Positions 25,565 through 32,086 of a stretch of DNA of 32,086 nucleotides are shown piece after piece. The stretch is from Rhodoferax sp. Lineage in GTDB: Bacteria > Pseudomonadota > Gammaproteobacteria > Burkholderiales > Burkholderiaceae_C. Where the stretch lies: positions 1 to 32,086 of the forward strand of contig JALNWC010000003.1 in assembly GCA_023231075.1 (NCBI GenBank). The letters run 5' to 3'. Every line of letters begins with the position of its first letter. Position 1 is the first letter of the stretch. The notes beneath the pieces were generated by a model. It worked only from the letters and a program-made list of their open reading frames with translations, did not search any database and was not told where the DNA came from. The position numbers and the translations under genes are program-made.

Positions 25565-25692
25565 GTTGTTCTCACAAGAATTGTGATTTTACACCGCCAC
25601 AAAAATTTATTGCTAGACAACTTGACAAGTACCTTGTGTGACATAAAATAAATACGTCTAGCAATAAAGCAGACACACAAGGAGTAACGAAG
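25565..25692. promoter_or_regulatory. divergent control region with interleaved inverted repeats
   Basis: TTATTGCTAGAC (25607-25618) is repeated exactly inverted at 25656-25667. CCTTGTGTG (25632-25640) is inverted at 25674-25682. The two pairs interleave. Between them is a good sigma70-type promoter for the rightward genes: TTGACA (25622-25627), 16 bases, TAAAAT (25644-25649). AAGGAG (25679-25684) then serves ATG 25693. The arrangement suggests operators for the RHH protein and/or the excisionase. Confidence 0.7.
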
Positions 25693-25938
25693 ATGGAAAA
25701 TGAACTGTTGACGACTGATGAACTATCGTCTCGTATCAAGTACGACGTGAGAACCATCCGCGAGCGCTTGAAAGATAGTGTTCTGCTTGAGGGAGTGCAT
25801 TACTTCCGGCCATTTGGCGGCCGCAAGATACTGTATCGCTGGGATGCGATTCAGCGGGATATGACGAAAGCATCTTCAGTGCAGACCATCAGTATGTCTG
25901 GAATCCCAATGGCCAACGGGAGAGTGCTTCATGGGTAG
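25693..25938 (+). CDS. excisionase-like small DNA-binding protein
   Basis: 81 aa starting behind AAGGAGT. The first 55 residues (LLTTDELSSRIKYDVRTIRERLKDSVLLEGVHYFRPFGGRKILYRWDAI) look like a MerR/Xis-type winged helix-turn-helix. It overlaps the integrase start by 8 bases. Small proteins of this kind upstream of an integrase usually act as recombination directionality factors. The assignment is by fold pattern and position. Confidence 0.7.
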   Translation: MENELLTTDELSSRIKYDVRTIRERLKDSVLLEGVHYFRPFGGRKILYRWDAIQRDMTKASSVQTISMSGIPMANGRVLHG

Positions 25939-27382
25939 CATTCGTTTATCGGATACCACTGGAAGTCTCTTCATGGACTTCCGCTTTGGAGTCGGTCGGT
26001 TTCGTGAGTACTCTGCACTTCCTGACACGCAGCCGAACCGCAAGAAACTGCAAAAGATCCTCGACAAGATCGAAGCCGAGATTGCCGATGGCACCTTCGT
26101 CTACGCCAACTACTTCCCTGGCAGCAAGGCCCTCAAACGCTTGGCGAGACAAGGGAGCCCGGGTGTTCCCCAGGCAGAAACCGCTCAAGCCATTGCGCCG
26201 TACGTCGTGCCCAAGCCAGAGACCTTGGCCTCGACGGGCCCCCTCTTCAAAAACTTCGCCACGAAGTGGTTCGATGAACGCTCCATCGAATGGCGGCGCA
26301 GCCACATCAAGTCGCTGCTCTCGACCCTGAACGGTCGTCTGATCCCTTACTTCGGGGAGAAGGTGGTCGGCAGCATCACCAAGTCTGAAGTTCTTGAATT
26401 CCGCGCACAACTCGCCAAAGTTAAAGGTCGCGGAGACAAGGAAGGCTTATCACCCAAGCGGATCAATGAAATCATGGGTCTGCTGCGTCAGATCATCAAC
26501 GAAGCCGCCGACCGATTCGAGTTTACGTCACCGCTGCTCAACATCAAAAAGCTGCGCCAGCGCAAGACCGATGTCGAACCTTTTTCCTTTGCTGATGTCC
26601 AGCGCATCCTGGCGACCGTACGTGTCGACTACAAGAACTACTTCACCACGCGGTTCCTCACCGGCATGCGCACTGGTGAAGTCCATGGTCTCAAGTGGAA
26701 ATACGTCGACTTCGACCTGCGCATCATCCGGGTGCGGGAAACGTTTGTCCTCGGTGAAGACGAATACACCAAGACCGATGGCAGCCAGCGCGACATCCAG
26801 ATGAGCCAGCCCGTGTTCGAGGCACTGCAGCTCCAGTACCAGGCCACCGGCAAAGTGTCCGAGTACGTGTTCTGCAACCTGGTGGGTGAGCCCCTGGACA
26901 ACAAGAACTTCTCGGACCGGGTCTGGTACCCGCTGCTGCGCCATCTGGGTTTGAAAGCACGTCGCCCTTACCAGATGCGCCACACTGCTGCGACCCTCTG
27001 GCTCGCATCAGGTGAAGCGCCGGAATGGATTGCCCGCCAGTTGGGGCATACCAGTACCGAAATGCTGTTTCGGGTCTACAGCCGCTATGTGCCCAATCTC
27101 ACCCGCAATGATGGCTCGGCCATGGAACGCCTGCTGGCCAGCCAGTTCTCGCAAGGCGCGCTCAATGCGCAGGCCGATCCAGGTCGGCAGCACGGCGCAA
27201 ACACCCTCTACGTGCCGGCTTGCGAAACCGCGCCACAAGTGCAACCCAAGCGCCGTGGCATCCATGCGGTGCGGCGCGCATCCCGTGCGGATGACAACAC
27301 CGATGCCCAACCACCGCCCCGCCCCAGGCCGGTTCCGTTTGCCCGGTGGATGTCCTTCCCCGCAGTGCAGCCTCTGAACTAG
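25931..27382 (+). CDS. site-specific tyrosine integrase of an integrative element
   Basis: 483 aa. The N-terminal arm-DNA-binding domain (DUF3596-like, residues 1-60, LFMDFRFGVGRFREYSALP) precedes a core-binding domain (110-210) and a catalytic domain: Arg in TGMRTGEVHGL (near 244), HxxR in PYQMRHTAAT (near 341), His in QLGHTSTEM and Tyr in FRVYSRYVPN (near 375). A long C-terminal tail of about 80 residues rich in Pro, Arg and Gln is unusual. It is not related to the RIT recombinases beyond the common fold. It is translationally coupled to the excisionase-like gene and probably integrates the element that continues to the right. Confidence 0.88.
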   Translation: MGSIRLSDTTGSLFMDFRFGVGRFREYSALPDTQPNRKKLQKILDKIEAEIADGTFVYANYFPGSKALKRLARQGSPGVPQAETAQAIAPYVVPKPETLASTGPLFKNFATKWFDERSIEWRRSHIKSLLSTLNGRLIPYFGEKVVGSITKSEVLEFRAQLAKVKGRGDKEGLSPKRINEIMGLLRQIINEAADRFEFTSPLLNIKKLRQRKTDVEPFSFADVQRILATVRVDYKNYFTTRFLTGMRTGEVHGLKWKYVDFDLRIIRVRETFVLGEDEYTKTDGSQRDIQMSQPVFEALQLQYQATGKVSEYVFCNLVGEPLDNKNFSDRVWYPLLRHLGLKARRPYQMRHTAATLWLASGEAPEWIARQLGHTSTEMLFRVYSRYVPNLTRNDGSAMERLLASQFSQGALNAQADPGRQHGANTLYVPACETAPQVQPKRRGIHAVRRASRADDNTDAQPPPRPRPVPFARWMSFPAVQPLN

Positions 27383-27408
27383 CCCCCCTGTCTTCAAAGC
27401 GACTCACA

Positions 27409-27460
27409 CCCGGCAAAAGCTCCCAGCGGCCGGGCAGGGGATCGCTTTGCCCAAAAAAAA
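27409..27460 (+). promoter_or_regulatory. structured leader element, copy 1 (before gene A)
   Basis: Hairpin 1 is CCCGGC (27409-27414) with GCCGGG (27429-27434). Hairpin 2 is GGGCA (27432-27436) with TGCCC (27448-27452), followed by eight As. The hairpins share GGG and so exclude each other. The same layout recurs at 28473 and 31386. Confidence 0.55.
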
Positions 27461-27513
27461 CGAAACCCGTTGCATCCGTGCGTCTTCCTCAACCCAGTCG
27501 AACAGGAACCCAT

Positions 27514-28203
27514 ATGAAAAAACTCTCCCCCCGCCTTCAGGCCCTACTGCAACAGTATGGCGTGACGCTGCGCCAACCCGACGAGCGCCACGATGAGCCG
27601 GCCAGCGCCAAGGTGCGCAATAAAACCAGCGCGCAAGAAGCCACACCCCTTGTTCGGGCCGAAGTCACCCCGATTCCCGTCAAGCCTGTCGATCCGCTGG
27701 TCATCGTGCGCGACACCGTCATGACCGTTCGCGACAGCGACCTGCGCGACTTCCTTCAGGCCGTCGTGTCCGAGCCAGAAATCAGGCAGGTGCTCACCAC
27801 CCCAGGCAAGGGACAAGACTATTGCCAGCGCTACGCCATCGAATACCTGCGCCGCGCAGCCGGCCTCGCGTCCTTCTGGTGCGTGCAAGGCCGCCTGGAG
27901 CGCGAAGTCATTTACACGGCCACCCTGGTGCGGGGGCTCCATGGCGTGCTGGCCCCCTGCGTCGTCGGCGGGGCCAGCGTCGAGGATGTGGTGTTCACCA
28001 TCGTGCGCCCGGCCCTGCACCGGCTCGACGACTGCGCACCGCACCTGTCGGGCCTGCTGCGCCTGAGCCTGGGCTGGGGCAATGCCGACGAGATCGACGA
28101 CAGCTACATCCCGGCCCAGCAACAAACCATCCGGCTTGCCCTGCAGCGAGCTGGCCTGCTCAAGGATCTGGGCCTGCCGGTCAACAGGCCCCTGCCCAAC
28201 TGA
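27514..28203 (+). CDS. gene A: unrecognised protein of the integrative element
   Basis: 229 aa from ATG 27514 behind CAGGAAC. The first 60 residues are basic and low in complexity (KKLSPRLQALLQQYGVTLRQ...). The rest looks like an all-helical cytoplasmic domain: CQRYAIEYLRRAAGLASFW, EREVIYTATLVRGLHGVL, SVEDVVFTIVRPALHRLDD, LLRLSLGWGNADEIDD. The HGVL segment is vaguely like the ALLHDVGK region of HD-domain proteins found in integrative elements, but the metal-binding His-Asp is absent, so no function is claimed. A fragment of a second family member lies at 29839-30075. Confidence 0.75.
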   Translation: MKKLSPRLQALLQQYGVTLRQPDERHDEPASAKVRNKTSAQEATPLVRAEVTPIPVKPVDPLVIVRDTVMTVRDSDLRDFLQAVVSEPEIRQVLTTPGKGQDYCQRYAIEYLRRAAGLASFWCVQGRLEREVIYTATLVRGLHGVLAPCVVGGASVEDVVFTIVRPALHRLDDCAPHLSGLLRLSLGWGNADEIDDSYIPAQQQTIRLALQRAGLLKDLGLPVNRPLPN

Positions 28204-28341
28204 TGACCCGGTCCCCAGGCAAGCCGACACAAAAAAACAGCCCGAGCGTCATGGGCACCCCCTTGACAAAGAAGACTTGCATGAGAGCCTGGATGCAGGC
28301 CACCCGGTTCAGATTCATTACCCAGTTTCCTCATTGATGCC

Positions 28342-28383
28342 ATGACATACCGACAAAACACGACGCAGATCCATCCGCCCTAG
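28342..28383 (+). CDS. possible leader peptide MTYRQNTTQIHPP
   Basis: 13 codons. A related 15-codon ORF (31305-31352) lies in the equivalent place before gene B2. Both start within GATGCCATGACA and end His-Pro-Pro-stop. Ribosome-binding sequence is weak. Conservation of start, stop and ending suggests a leader peptide, but two copies cannot prove it. Confidence 0.35.
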   Translation: MTYRQNTTQIHPP

Positions 28384-28472
28384 CGGCATCTGAACGACGA
28401 CGGCCTGCGCCACAGGCAACACCGGGCAAACCGGCACGGACGTCGATCCCCACCTTTGCCAGTTCCACACCA

Positions 28473-28522
28473 CCCGCTGAAAGTCGCTGCCAGCGGGTCA
28501 GGGGGAGGCTTTGCCCAAAAAA
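28473..28522 (+). promoter_or_regulatory. structured leader element, copy 2 (before gene B1)
   Basis: Hairpin 1 is CCCGCT (28473-28478) with AGCGGG (28492-28497). Compared with copy 1, two base pairs differ with both sides changed. TTTGCCC (28510-28516) and six As follow; the second hairpin is weaker here (GGGTCA against TGCCC). Confidence 0.55.
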
Positions 28523-28574
28523 CCGTAATCAAGCGCCTGCAAGCGCAAACCAAACCACGCATGAAGGAATCACC

Positions 28575-29018
28575 ATGAGCAAGAAATCCAATCCAGCCAC
28601 CCCGCGCAAGACAGCCATCAAGGCTGGCCGAGCCCAAGCCACGCCAGACACCGCAGCCAATCCCTAGAGCGAAATCGTGCAGACCGCTGTGTGCTTGCGT
28701 CTGGAGGGCAAATCCTCCGACTGGCAGCCCGGGCCGGGGCAGCAAGCCAAGGGGCGTCCGACTGTGGTGCGCGACTTTACGGGCTTTGTGCTCTTCGCTC
28801 TGCCGCCCGAGCTCAAGGACACCCTGGGCGAGGCGGTGTTCAAGCAGTGCGTGGCCGACCTGGAAAACCACGAAGTGACCTGCATCCATCGGGAAAAAGA
28901 CACCGTCAGCTACGTGCGCATGCGCTGCGTCGCCCACATGGTTGCCACGCCGAGCGAGCCGGTAGCTGGCGTCAAAGCAAGCCCCGCGGGCAAAGGCCGT
29001 GGCAAGCGCGGTGCTTAA
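28575..29018 (+). pseudogene. gene B1: unrecognised protein with an in-frame amber stop
   Basis: ATG 28575 (behind AAGGAA) begins MSKKSNPATPRKTAIKAG, which matches the start of intact gene B2 (MNKKTKPVSTN). After 30 codons a TAG (28665-28667) interrupts. The same frame then continues without a break to 29018 and matches B2 along its main part (VVRDFTGFVLFALPPELKD against VVHDLQGYVVFALPPHLKE). Total length is 147 codons against 146 in B2. So it is a nonsense-broken gene, or the stop is read through; restart at GTG 28677 would give 113 aa keeping the conserved domain. Function unknown; soluble, no signal. Confidence 0.7.
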
Positions 29019-29086
29019 GGCCGGTGGCTATCCGTCCACCTCTCATTTCCCTCATATGAACTCATTTACACAGCGGAGTACCCGAC

Positions 29087-29522
29087 ATGACTGATGCACA
29101 AGACAACAAGACCTCGGCCCAGACCCCTGAAACCGGCGCCGGCCAGGCGCAGCGGCGGGAAGCCCAACCCGAATCCGGCTTCGACGCGCTCCAGCGCCGT
29201 GCTCTGCTGTTCACCCTGATCGTGCTGGCGGTCGGCCTGGGCTTGGCGGCGCTGGTGGTGTCCGGCGGCTACCTGGCCTACCGCCATGGCGCGCCCAAGG
29301 TCGTGGCCACCGTCCCGGCCGGGCGGGTGCTGGGCGTGCAACTGCACGGGGGCCTGTTCAGCAGCGCCCTGGTGGAGACCGACATCGGCTTCTATTCACT
29401 GGAAGAGGGCGTGAGCTTTCTGAAGGGGGGAGATGCTGACGCTGCAGGAGCGGGGGAACAGGAGCCGTTTCCTGTGCGACTCGGGCCAGCACTGCACCCG
29501 GCTGTTGCGGCCGTGGGAGTAG
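29087..29522 (+). pseudogene. gene C1: single-pass membrane protein, frameshifted in a G run
   Basis: ATG 29087. A polar N-terminus, one membrane helix near residues 42-64 (ALLFTLIVLAVGLGLAALVV) and an outer domain, GRVLGVQLHGGLFSSALVETDIGFYSLEEGVSF. At 29425-29430 there are six Gs; with five, the frame continues EMLTLQERGNRSRFLCDSGQHC and stops at 29520-29522. That ending matches intact gene C2 (EALTLETRADKVRFLCDSQHRC). As written, the frame instead runs to 29701. A single-base expansion is the likely cause; a sequencing error in the run is possible. Confidence 0.7.
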
Positions 29523-29569
29523 GGCGGCGAAAGTCGGTACCATTGGTAAGCGCAATCTGTGTTGAAAGC

Positions 29570-29701
29570 ATGATGGACATCATTACCATTGTTCAAATCG
29601 CACTCGGCGCCGTGATCGTCGCCGGGGTCTTGTTCGGCGTGTATGTCAGCCGAAAGAACAAAGCGCTGCTCGCAGAAAATCAGGACTGGCTTCAATCCTG
29701 A
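29570..29701 (+). CDS. possible 43-aa single-pass membrane protein
   Basis: MMDIITIVQIALGAVIVAGVLFGVYVSRKNKALLAENQDWLQS in composition: one strong membrane helix, then a basic and polar tail. It sits in the frame entered after the C1 frameshift but looks like a separate small gene. The ribosome site is weak (GAAAG). No homolog recognised. Confidence 0.4.
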   Translation: MMDIITIVQIALGAVIVAGVLFGVYVSRKNKALLAENQDWLQS

Positions 29702-29838
29702 TCAAACGACAGTCACGTCGGCCTGTCGGCGCTGGCTTGCATTCAGGCGACGGCTGTTCCGTTCCTCCTAGTGAGACGGGTGAAATCTGGCGGGAGCGCC
29801 GCGCTGTTCGACATCGTGCTCCATAAGGTGGATGTATT

Positions 29839-30075
29839 CCACGGATCGAAGGCGTTGTTGCCACCGCTGCCGATGTGTTGTTCACCCTGGTGCGTTTCGC
29901 CCTGCATCGCCTGGATAACAAGTTTCCCCGCCAGGGCTACCTGCTGCGCCAGGGCATGGGCTGGAATTTGGAGGAAAAAGCCGACGATGACGACGCTGTG
30001 CAGCTTCAACGGCTCATAAGACGTGCGTTGTCCGGGGTCACTTCCCAGGCCTCTGGCGGACACTCAAGGTGTTGA
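29839..30075 (+). pseudogene. gene A remnant (C-terminal part of a second gene A)
   Basis: The frame reads AADVLFTLVRFALHRLDNK, then LLRQGMGWNLEEKADDDD. This aligns with SVEDVVFTIVRPALHRLDD and LLRLSLGWGNADEIDD of gene A at 27514-28203. The 5' half is missing, with stops in the surrounding frames. It marks the start of the second, partly lost copy of the cargo. Confidence 0.65.
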
Positions 30076-30171
30076 CAGCTAACCGCGCCACGCATACCGG
30101 CGGTCAAGCGGCCAGACCAAATGCAAATCGACAAACCCATTGCAATCAAGCTACAAAGCAAAGGAATCCCC

Positions 30172-30666
30172 ATGTCAGAAGACCCTCTGAGCCCCGACGT
30201 CGGAACCGATACCGAGACCGGCAAATCCCCACTGCAAGCTGAAACCGTCAAGGCGGATGGACAAGATGCTTCAACAACTGCTGCCGCTGCCGTCCCTTTG
30301 GGGAGGGTCCGCCGGTCGATCAAGCATCTGGAAATTGCATCTTTGATGCTGCTGCTCCTGTTGCTTGTGCTGGGCATCTTTGCGCCGATGACGATTTCTG
30401 CCTACCGTCATGTCTTTATGGATGAACCAAGGCCCACGGCGGTTGTTGTGCAAAACGCAGGTCGGGTGGTGTCAGTCAGCCAAAGCGGTGGGTTCATTAC
30501 CCGCGCTTTGGTGGAGACGGATCTGGGCTATTACGCCTTGATGGAGGGTGTCAGCCTGAACAAGAACGAGGCCCTTACCCTGGAAACCCGTGCTGACAAG
30601 GTGCGATTTCTGTGTGACAGCCAGCATCGCTGTCTGAGACTGGTGGCTGATGGGCAACCGGAGTGA
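30172..30666 (+). CDS. gene C2: single-pass membrane protein, intact
   Basis: 164 aa from ATG 30172 behind AAAGGAAT. A polar N-terminus of about 55 residues, one long hydrophobic helix (IASLMLLLLLLVLGIFAPMTI), then an extracytoplasmic domain with ALVETDLGYYALMEGVS and a C-terminal RFLCDSQHRCLRL. The Cys pair (C-x5-C) is shared with C1 and could form a disulfide. Function unknown. It overlaps the next gene's upstream GTG, so the two are probably coupled. Confidence 0.75.
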   Translation: MSEDPLSPDVGTDTETGKSPLQAETVKADGQDASTTAAAAVPLGRVRRSIKHLEIASLMLLLLLLVLGIFAPMTISAYRHVFMDEPRPTAVVVQNAGRVVSVSQSGGFITRALVETDLGYYALMEGVSLNKNEALTLETRADKVRFLCDSQHRCLRLVADGQPE

Positions 30667-30674
30667 AGACCATC

Positions 30675-31151
30675 ATGACAACAGAAAACCACCCCGCACA
30701 AAATGAAGCCTCGGCTCCTGAGGGCAACGAAAATCCAGAAGGCGAAGCGCTGCAACTGCCTGACGAACTTCAACAGCATGCCTGCCTCACACCAGCTGTT
30801 TTAGTGGCCACGTCACCCGAAACACCCAACTCAAGCGGGGACGAGGTGACCTTGTTTTTGTTCGTCCTCGTGCTGGCCATGGTGGTCATGACCGCATTGG
30901 TCTGGCTCCCAGGGCTGACACACTGGGGCAAGAATTCGGTAATAACGCCCCAGGGGACGGTCCAAAGGATCACGTTTGTGAAGGGCTTGGGTGTGAGCTC
31001 CCAGGTCGATACCGAGCAGCGCAGCTTTCTGGTGCGCGGGGTGACACAGCTGCACAAAGGGGCTCGGGTGGAAACCCGAAGCGGGCCCTTGGGTTCGCGC
31101 CTGTGTGATGCCGACAGCCTGATCTGTGATGAGTTGATGCGCGATGAGTGA
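30675..31151 (+). CDS. gene C3: single-pass membrane protein related to C1/C2
   Basis: 158 aa from ATG 30675 (GGAG 11 bases before); GTG 30663, overlapping the C2 stop, is an alternative. A long polar N-terminus, one membrane helix (LFLFVLVLAMVVMTALVWL) and an outer domain with VDTEQRSFLVRGV and RLCDADSLICDEL. The topology and late Cys pair (C-x6-C) make it a distant relative of C1 and C2. No known function. Confidence 0.7.
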   Translation: MTTENHPAQNEASAPEGNENPEGEALQLPDELQQHACLTPAVLVATSPETPNSSGDEVTLFLFVLVLAMVVMTALVWLPGLTHWGKNSVITPQGTVQRITFVKGLGVSSQVDTEQRSFLVRGVTQLHKGARVETRSGPLGSRLCDADSLICDELMRDE

Positions 31152-31304
31152 GGGTTCGTACACGTACCCGAAGTCTTGGTCAGATGCCTTCGGCCCCGTC
31201 AACCACCCTGCCATTCACACCCTTGGATACCACGCAGAGCGGGGACCTGACGGAACAAGGAACACTGATATTTTGAAGAGAACACTCCTGAATTGAAAGA
31301 TGCC

Positions 31305-31352
31305 ATGACAGCCAAACACAAACACAGCGCCCAGAACCTTCACCCGCCGTAG
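31305..31352 (+). CDS. possible leader peptide MTAKHKHSAQNLHPP
   Basis: 15 codons, related in position, start context and His-Pro-Pro-stop ending to 28342-28383. It stops 34 bases before the leader hairpin. Ribosome site weak. Confidence 0.35.
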   Translation: MTAKHKHSAQNLHPP

Positions 31353-31385
31353 CGACCTGGCACCCCCCGGCCAGTTACAAAAAAA

Positions 31386-31420
31386 CCCGCCTACCAGCGG
31401 GGCAGAGATTTGCCCAAAGA
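31386..31420 (+). promoter_or_regulatory. structured leader element, copy 3 (before gene B2)
   Basis: Hairpin 1 is CCCGC (31386-31390) with GCGGG (31397-31401). Hairpin 2 is GGGCA (31400-31404) with TGCCC (31411-31415), overlapping hairpin 1 by two Gs, then AAAGAAA. The ATG of B2 is 33 bases further on. Confidence 0.55.
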
Positions 31421-31448
31421 AACCAGAATTTACTTCAAAGGACACCTC

Positions 31449-31889
31449 ATGAACAAGAAAACCAAGCCTGTTTCAACAAACTCAACAAGCACAGGCAAAA
31501 CTGGTGCAACCACACCAGATACTGCACCAGATGCTTTGCCACCAGTGGTGCCAGACACACCGCCCAGTGACACCACGGTGGCCATGCGCATGACACGAAA
31601 ACCTTCAGACTATGTGCCACCTGCTGGATCAACGGACTCAGAATGCAAGCCGGTGGTCGTTCATGACTTGCAGGGCTATGTGGTCTTTGCCTTGCCCCCG
31701 CATCTCAAGGAGGTTTTGAATGAGGAAGCTTTTGAGCGATGCGTGTCGGACTTTGAGGCCCATGAAGTCATTGCCATTTACCGAGAAGTTGACGCCATTG
31801 TGTATATCCGGATGCAGTGCGTTGCCCAGTTGTTCGCAATGCCAAAACCGGCCCAGTCACTAGAAGACGAGGCTCCACCAAAGCCGTGA
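31449..31889 (+). CDS. gene B2: unrecognised small protein, intact homolog of B1
   Basis: 146 aa from ATG 31449 behind AAAGGACACC. A Thr/Pro/Ser-rich N-terminal 70 residues is followed by a compact domain, VVVHDLQGYVVFALPPHLKEVLNEEAFERCVSDFEAHEVIAIYREVD, ending VYIRMQCVAQLF. The domain is shared with B1, including two Cys at equivalent places (RC or QC before V, and MxC before VA). No signal or membrane segment. No known family recognised. Confidence 0.75.
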   Translation: MNKKTKPVSTNSTSTGKTGATTPDTAPDALPPVVPDTPPSDTTVAMRMTRKPSDYVPPAGSTDSECKPVVVHDLQGYVVFALPPHLKEVLNEEAFERCVSDFEAHEVIAIYREVDAIVYIRMQCVAQLFAMPKPAQSLEDEAPPKP

Positions 31890-31907
31890 TGTCTGTTTGG
31901 TTGTGCC

Positions 31908-31988
31908 ATGGCAGATCAGCATCAAAACGGACAAGGTGACTTCGTTGATGAAGGCAGCCATGGACTGCCCGCCAAAAGCCGTTCGTGA
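31908..31988 (+). CDS. possible 26-aa ORF at the right edge
   Basis: MADQHQNGQGDFVDEGSHGL and six more residues, then TGA. In another frame directly after it, 31990-32086 encodes a hydrophobic run (LASFFIFIGVYHLALP) open to the window edge, so this may be the start of a frameshifted or still-coming membrane protein gene. Too little is visible to decide. Confidence 0.25.
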   Translation: MADQHQNGQGDFVDEGSHGLPAKSRS

Positions 31989-32086
31989 GCGACACGTCGC
32001 CCATTACCTATTGCGCCCTTGGCCTCGTTCTTCATCTTTATCGGTGTCTATCACCTTGCCTTGCCCACGCCTTGGTTCCTGCGACG

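Larger units (their letters stand above)
28204..28574 (+). other. leader region of gene B1
   Basis: 371 bases without a normal-sized gene. It holds a 13-codon ORF (28342-28383) and leader copy 2 (28473-28522). The part from about 28335 on is recognisably related to 31298-31448 before gene B2, so the leader and gene were duplicated together. Confidence 0.6.
31152..31448 (+). other. leader region of gene B2
   Basis: About 300 bases without a normal-sized gene, holding the 15-codon ORF (31305-31352) and leader copy 3 (31386-31420). The right half is related to 28335-28574. Confidence 0.6.

Noticed and set aside
27432..27460. Leader hairpin 2 plus A tract as a rho-independent terminator
   Set aside because: The tract is A, not T, after the stem on the plus strand, and on the minus strand the T tract precedes the stem.

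Overview
The window looks like a denitrifying betaproteobacterium, most likely Burkholderiales or Rhodocyclales. This rests on a clade I (Tat-exported) nitrous oxide reductase cluster in the order nosR-nosZ-nosD-nosF-nosY-nosL, a divergent cytochrome c/apbE pair, nnrS nearby, and mobile elements (IS1595, IS630, IS91 with a companion integrase, RIT) of types common in that group. Genus cannot be read from the sequence.

Left part (1-14957): the tail of an HD-GYP phosphodiesterase, then nnrS (nitric-oxide/denitrification membrane protein), then a nested insertion (an IS1595-family element inside the left terminal repeat of an IS630-family element). Next come two leftward genes, a lipoprotein cytochrome c and an ApbE/NosX flavin transferase, diverging from the rightward nos operon. 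NosR (flavinylated membrane iron-sulfur protein) supports electron delivery to NosZ. NosD/F/Y and NosL serve copper-site maturation, and ApbE supplies the covalent FMN of NosR. The operon tail holds two translationally coupled small genes, the second resembling TumE-type toxins.

Middle part (15505-25003): a tyrosine-recombinase graveyard. A leftward integrase + IS91-family transposase unit, bounded by a 14-bp inverted repeat, has been split by a complete Recombinase-in-Trio element (RIT1). A second complete RIT element (RIT2) abuts the unit on the right and has 37-bp terminal inverted repeats. RIT1 and RIT2 have the same length and gene overlaps but are clearly diverged.

Right part (25340-32086): the start of a separate integrative element. 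It has a ribbon-helix-helix regulator divergent from an excisionase-like gene and a 483-aa integrase, with interleaved inverted repeats in the shared promoter region. Downstream is a cargo of unrecognised small genes in which families A, B and C occur twice: a first set that is largely broken (in-frame amber stop in B, G-run frameshift in C) and a second set with intact B and C genes but only a fragment of A. Three of these loci share a structured leader (hairpin with compensatory changes, then GGGCA...TGCCC-A-tract), and the two B genes also share a tiny leader ORF ending His-Pro-Pro-stop. This leader plus duplicated cargo is the least explained part of the window.
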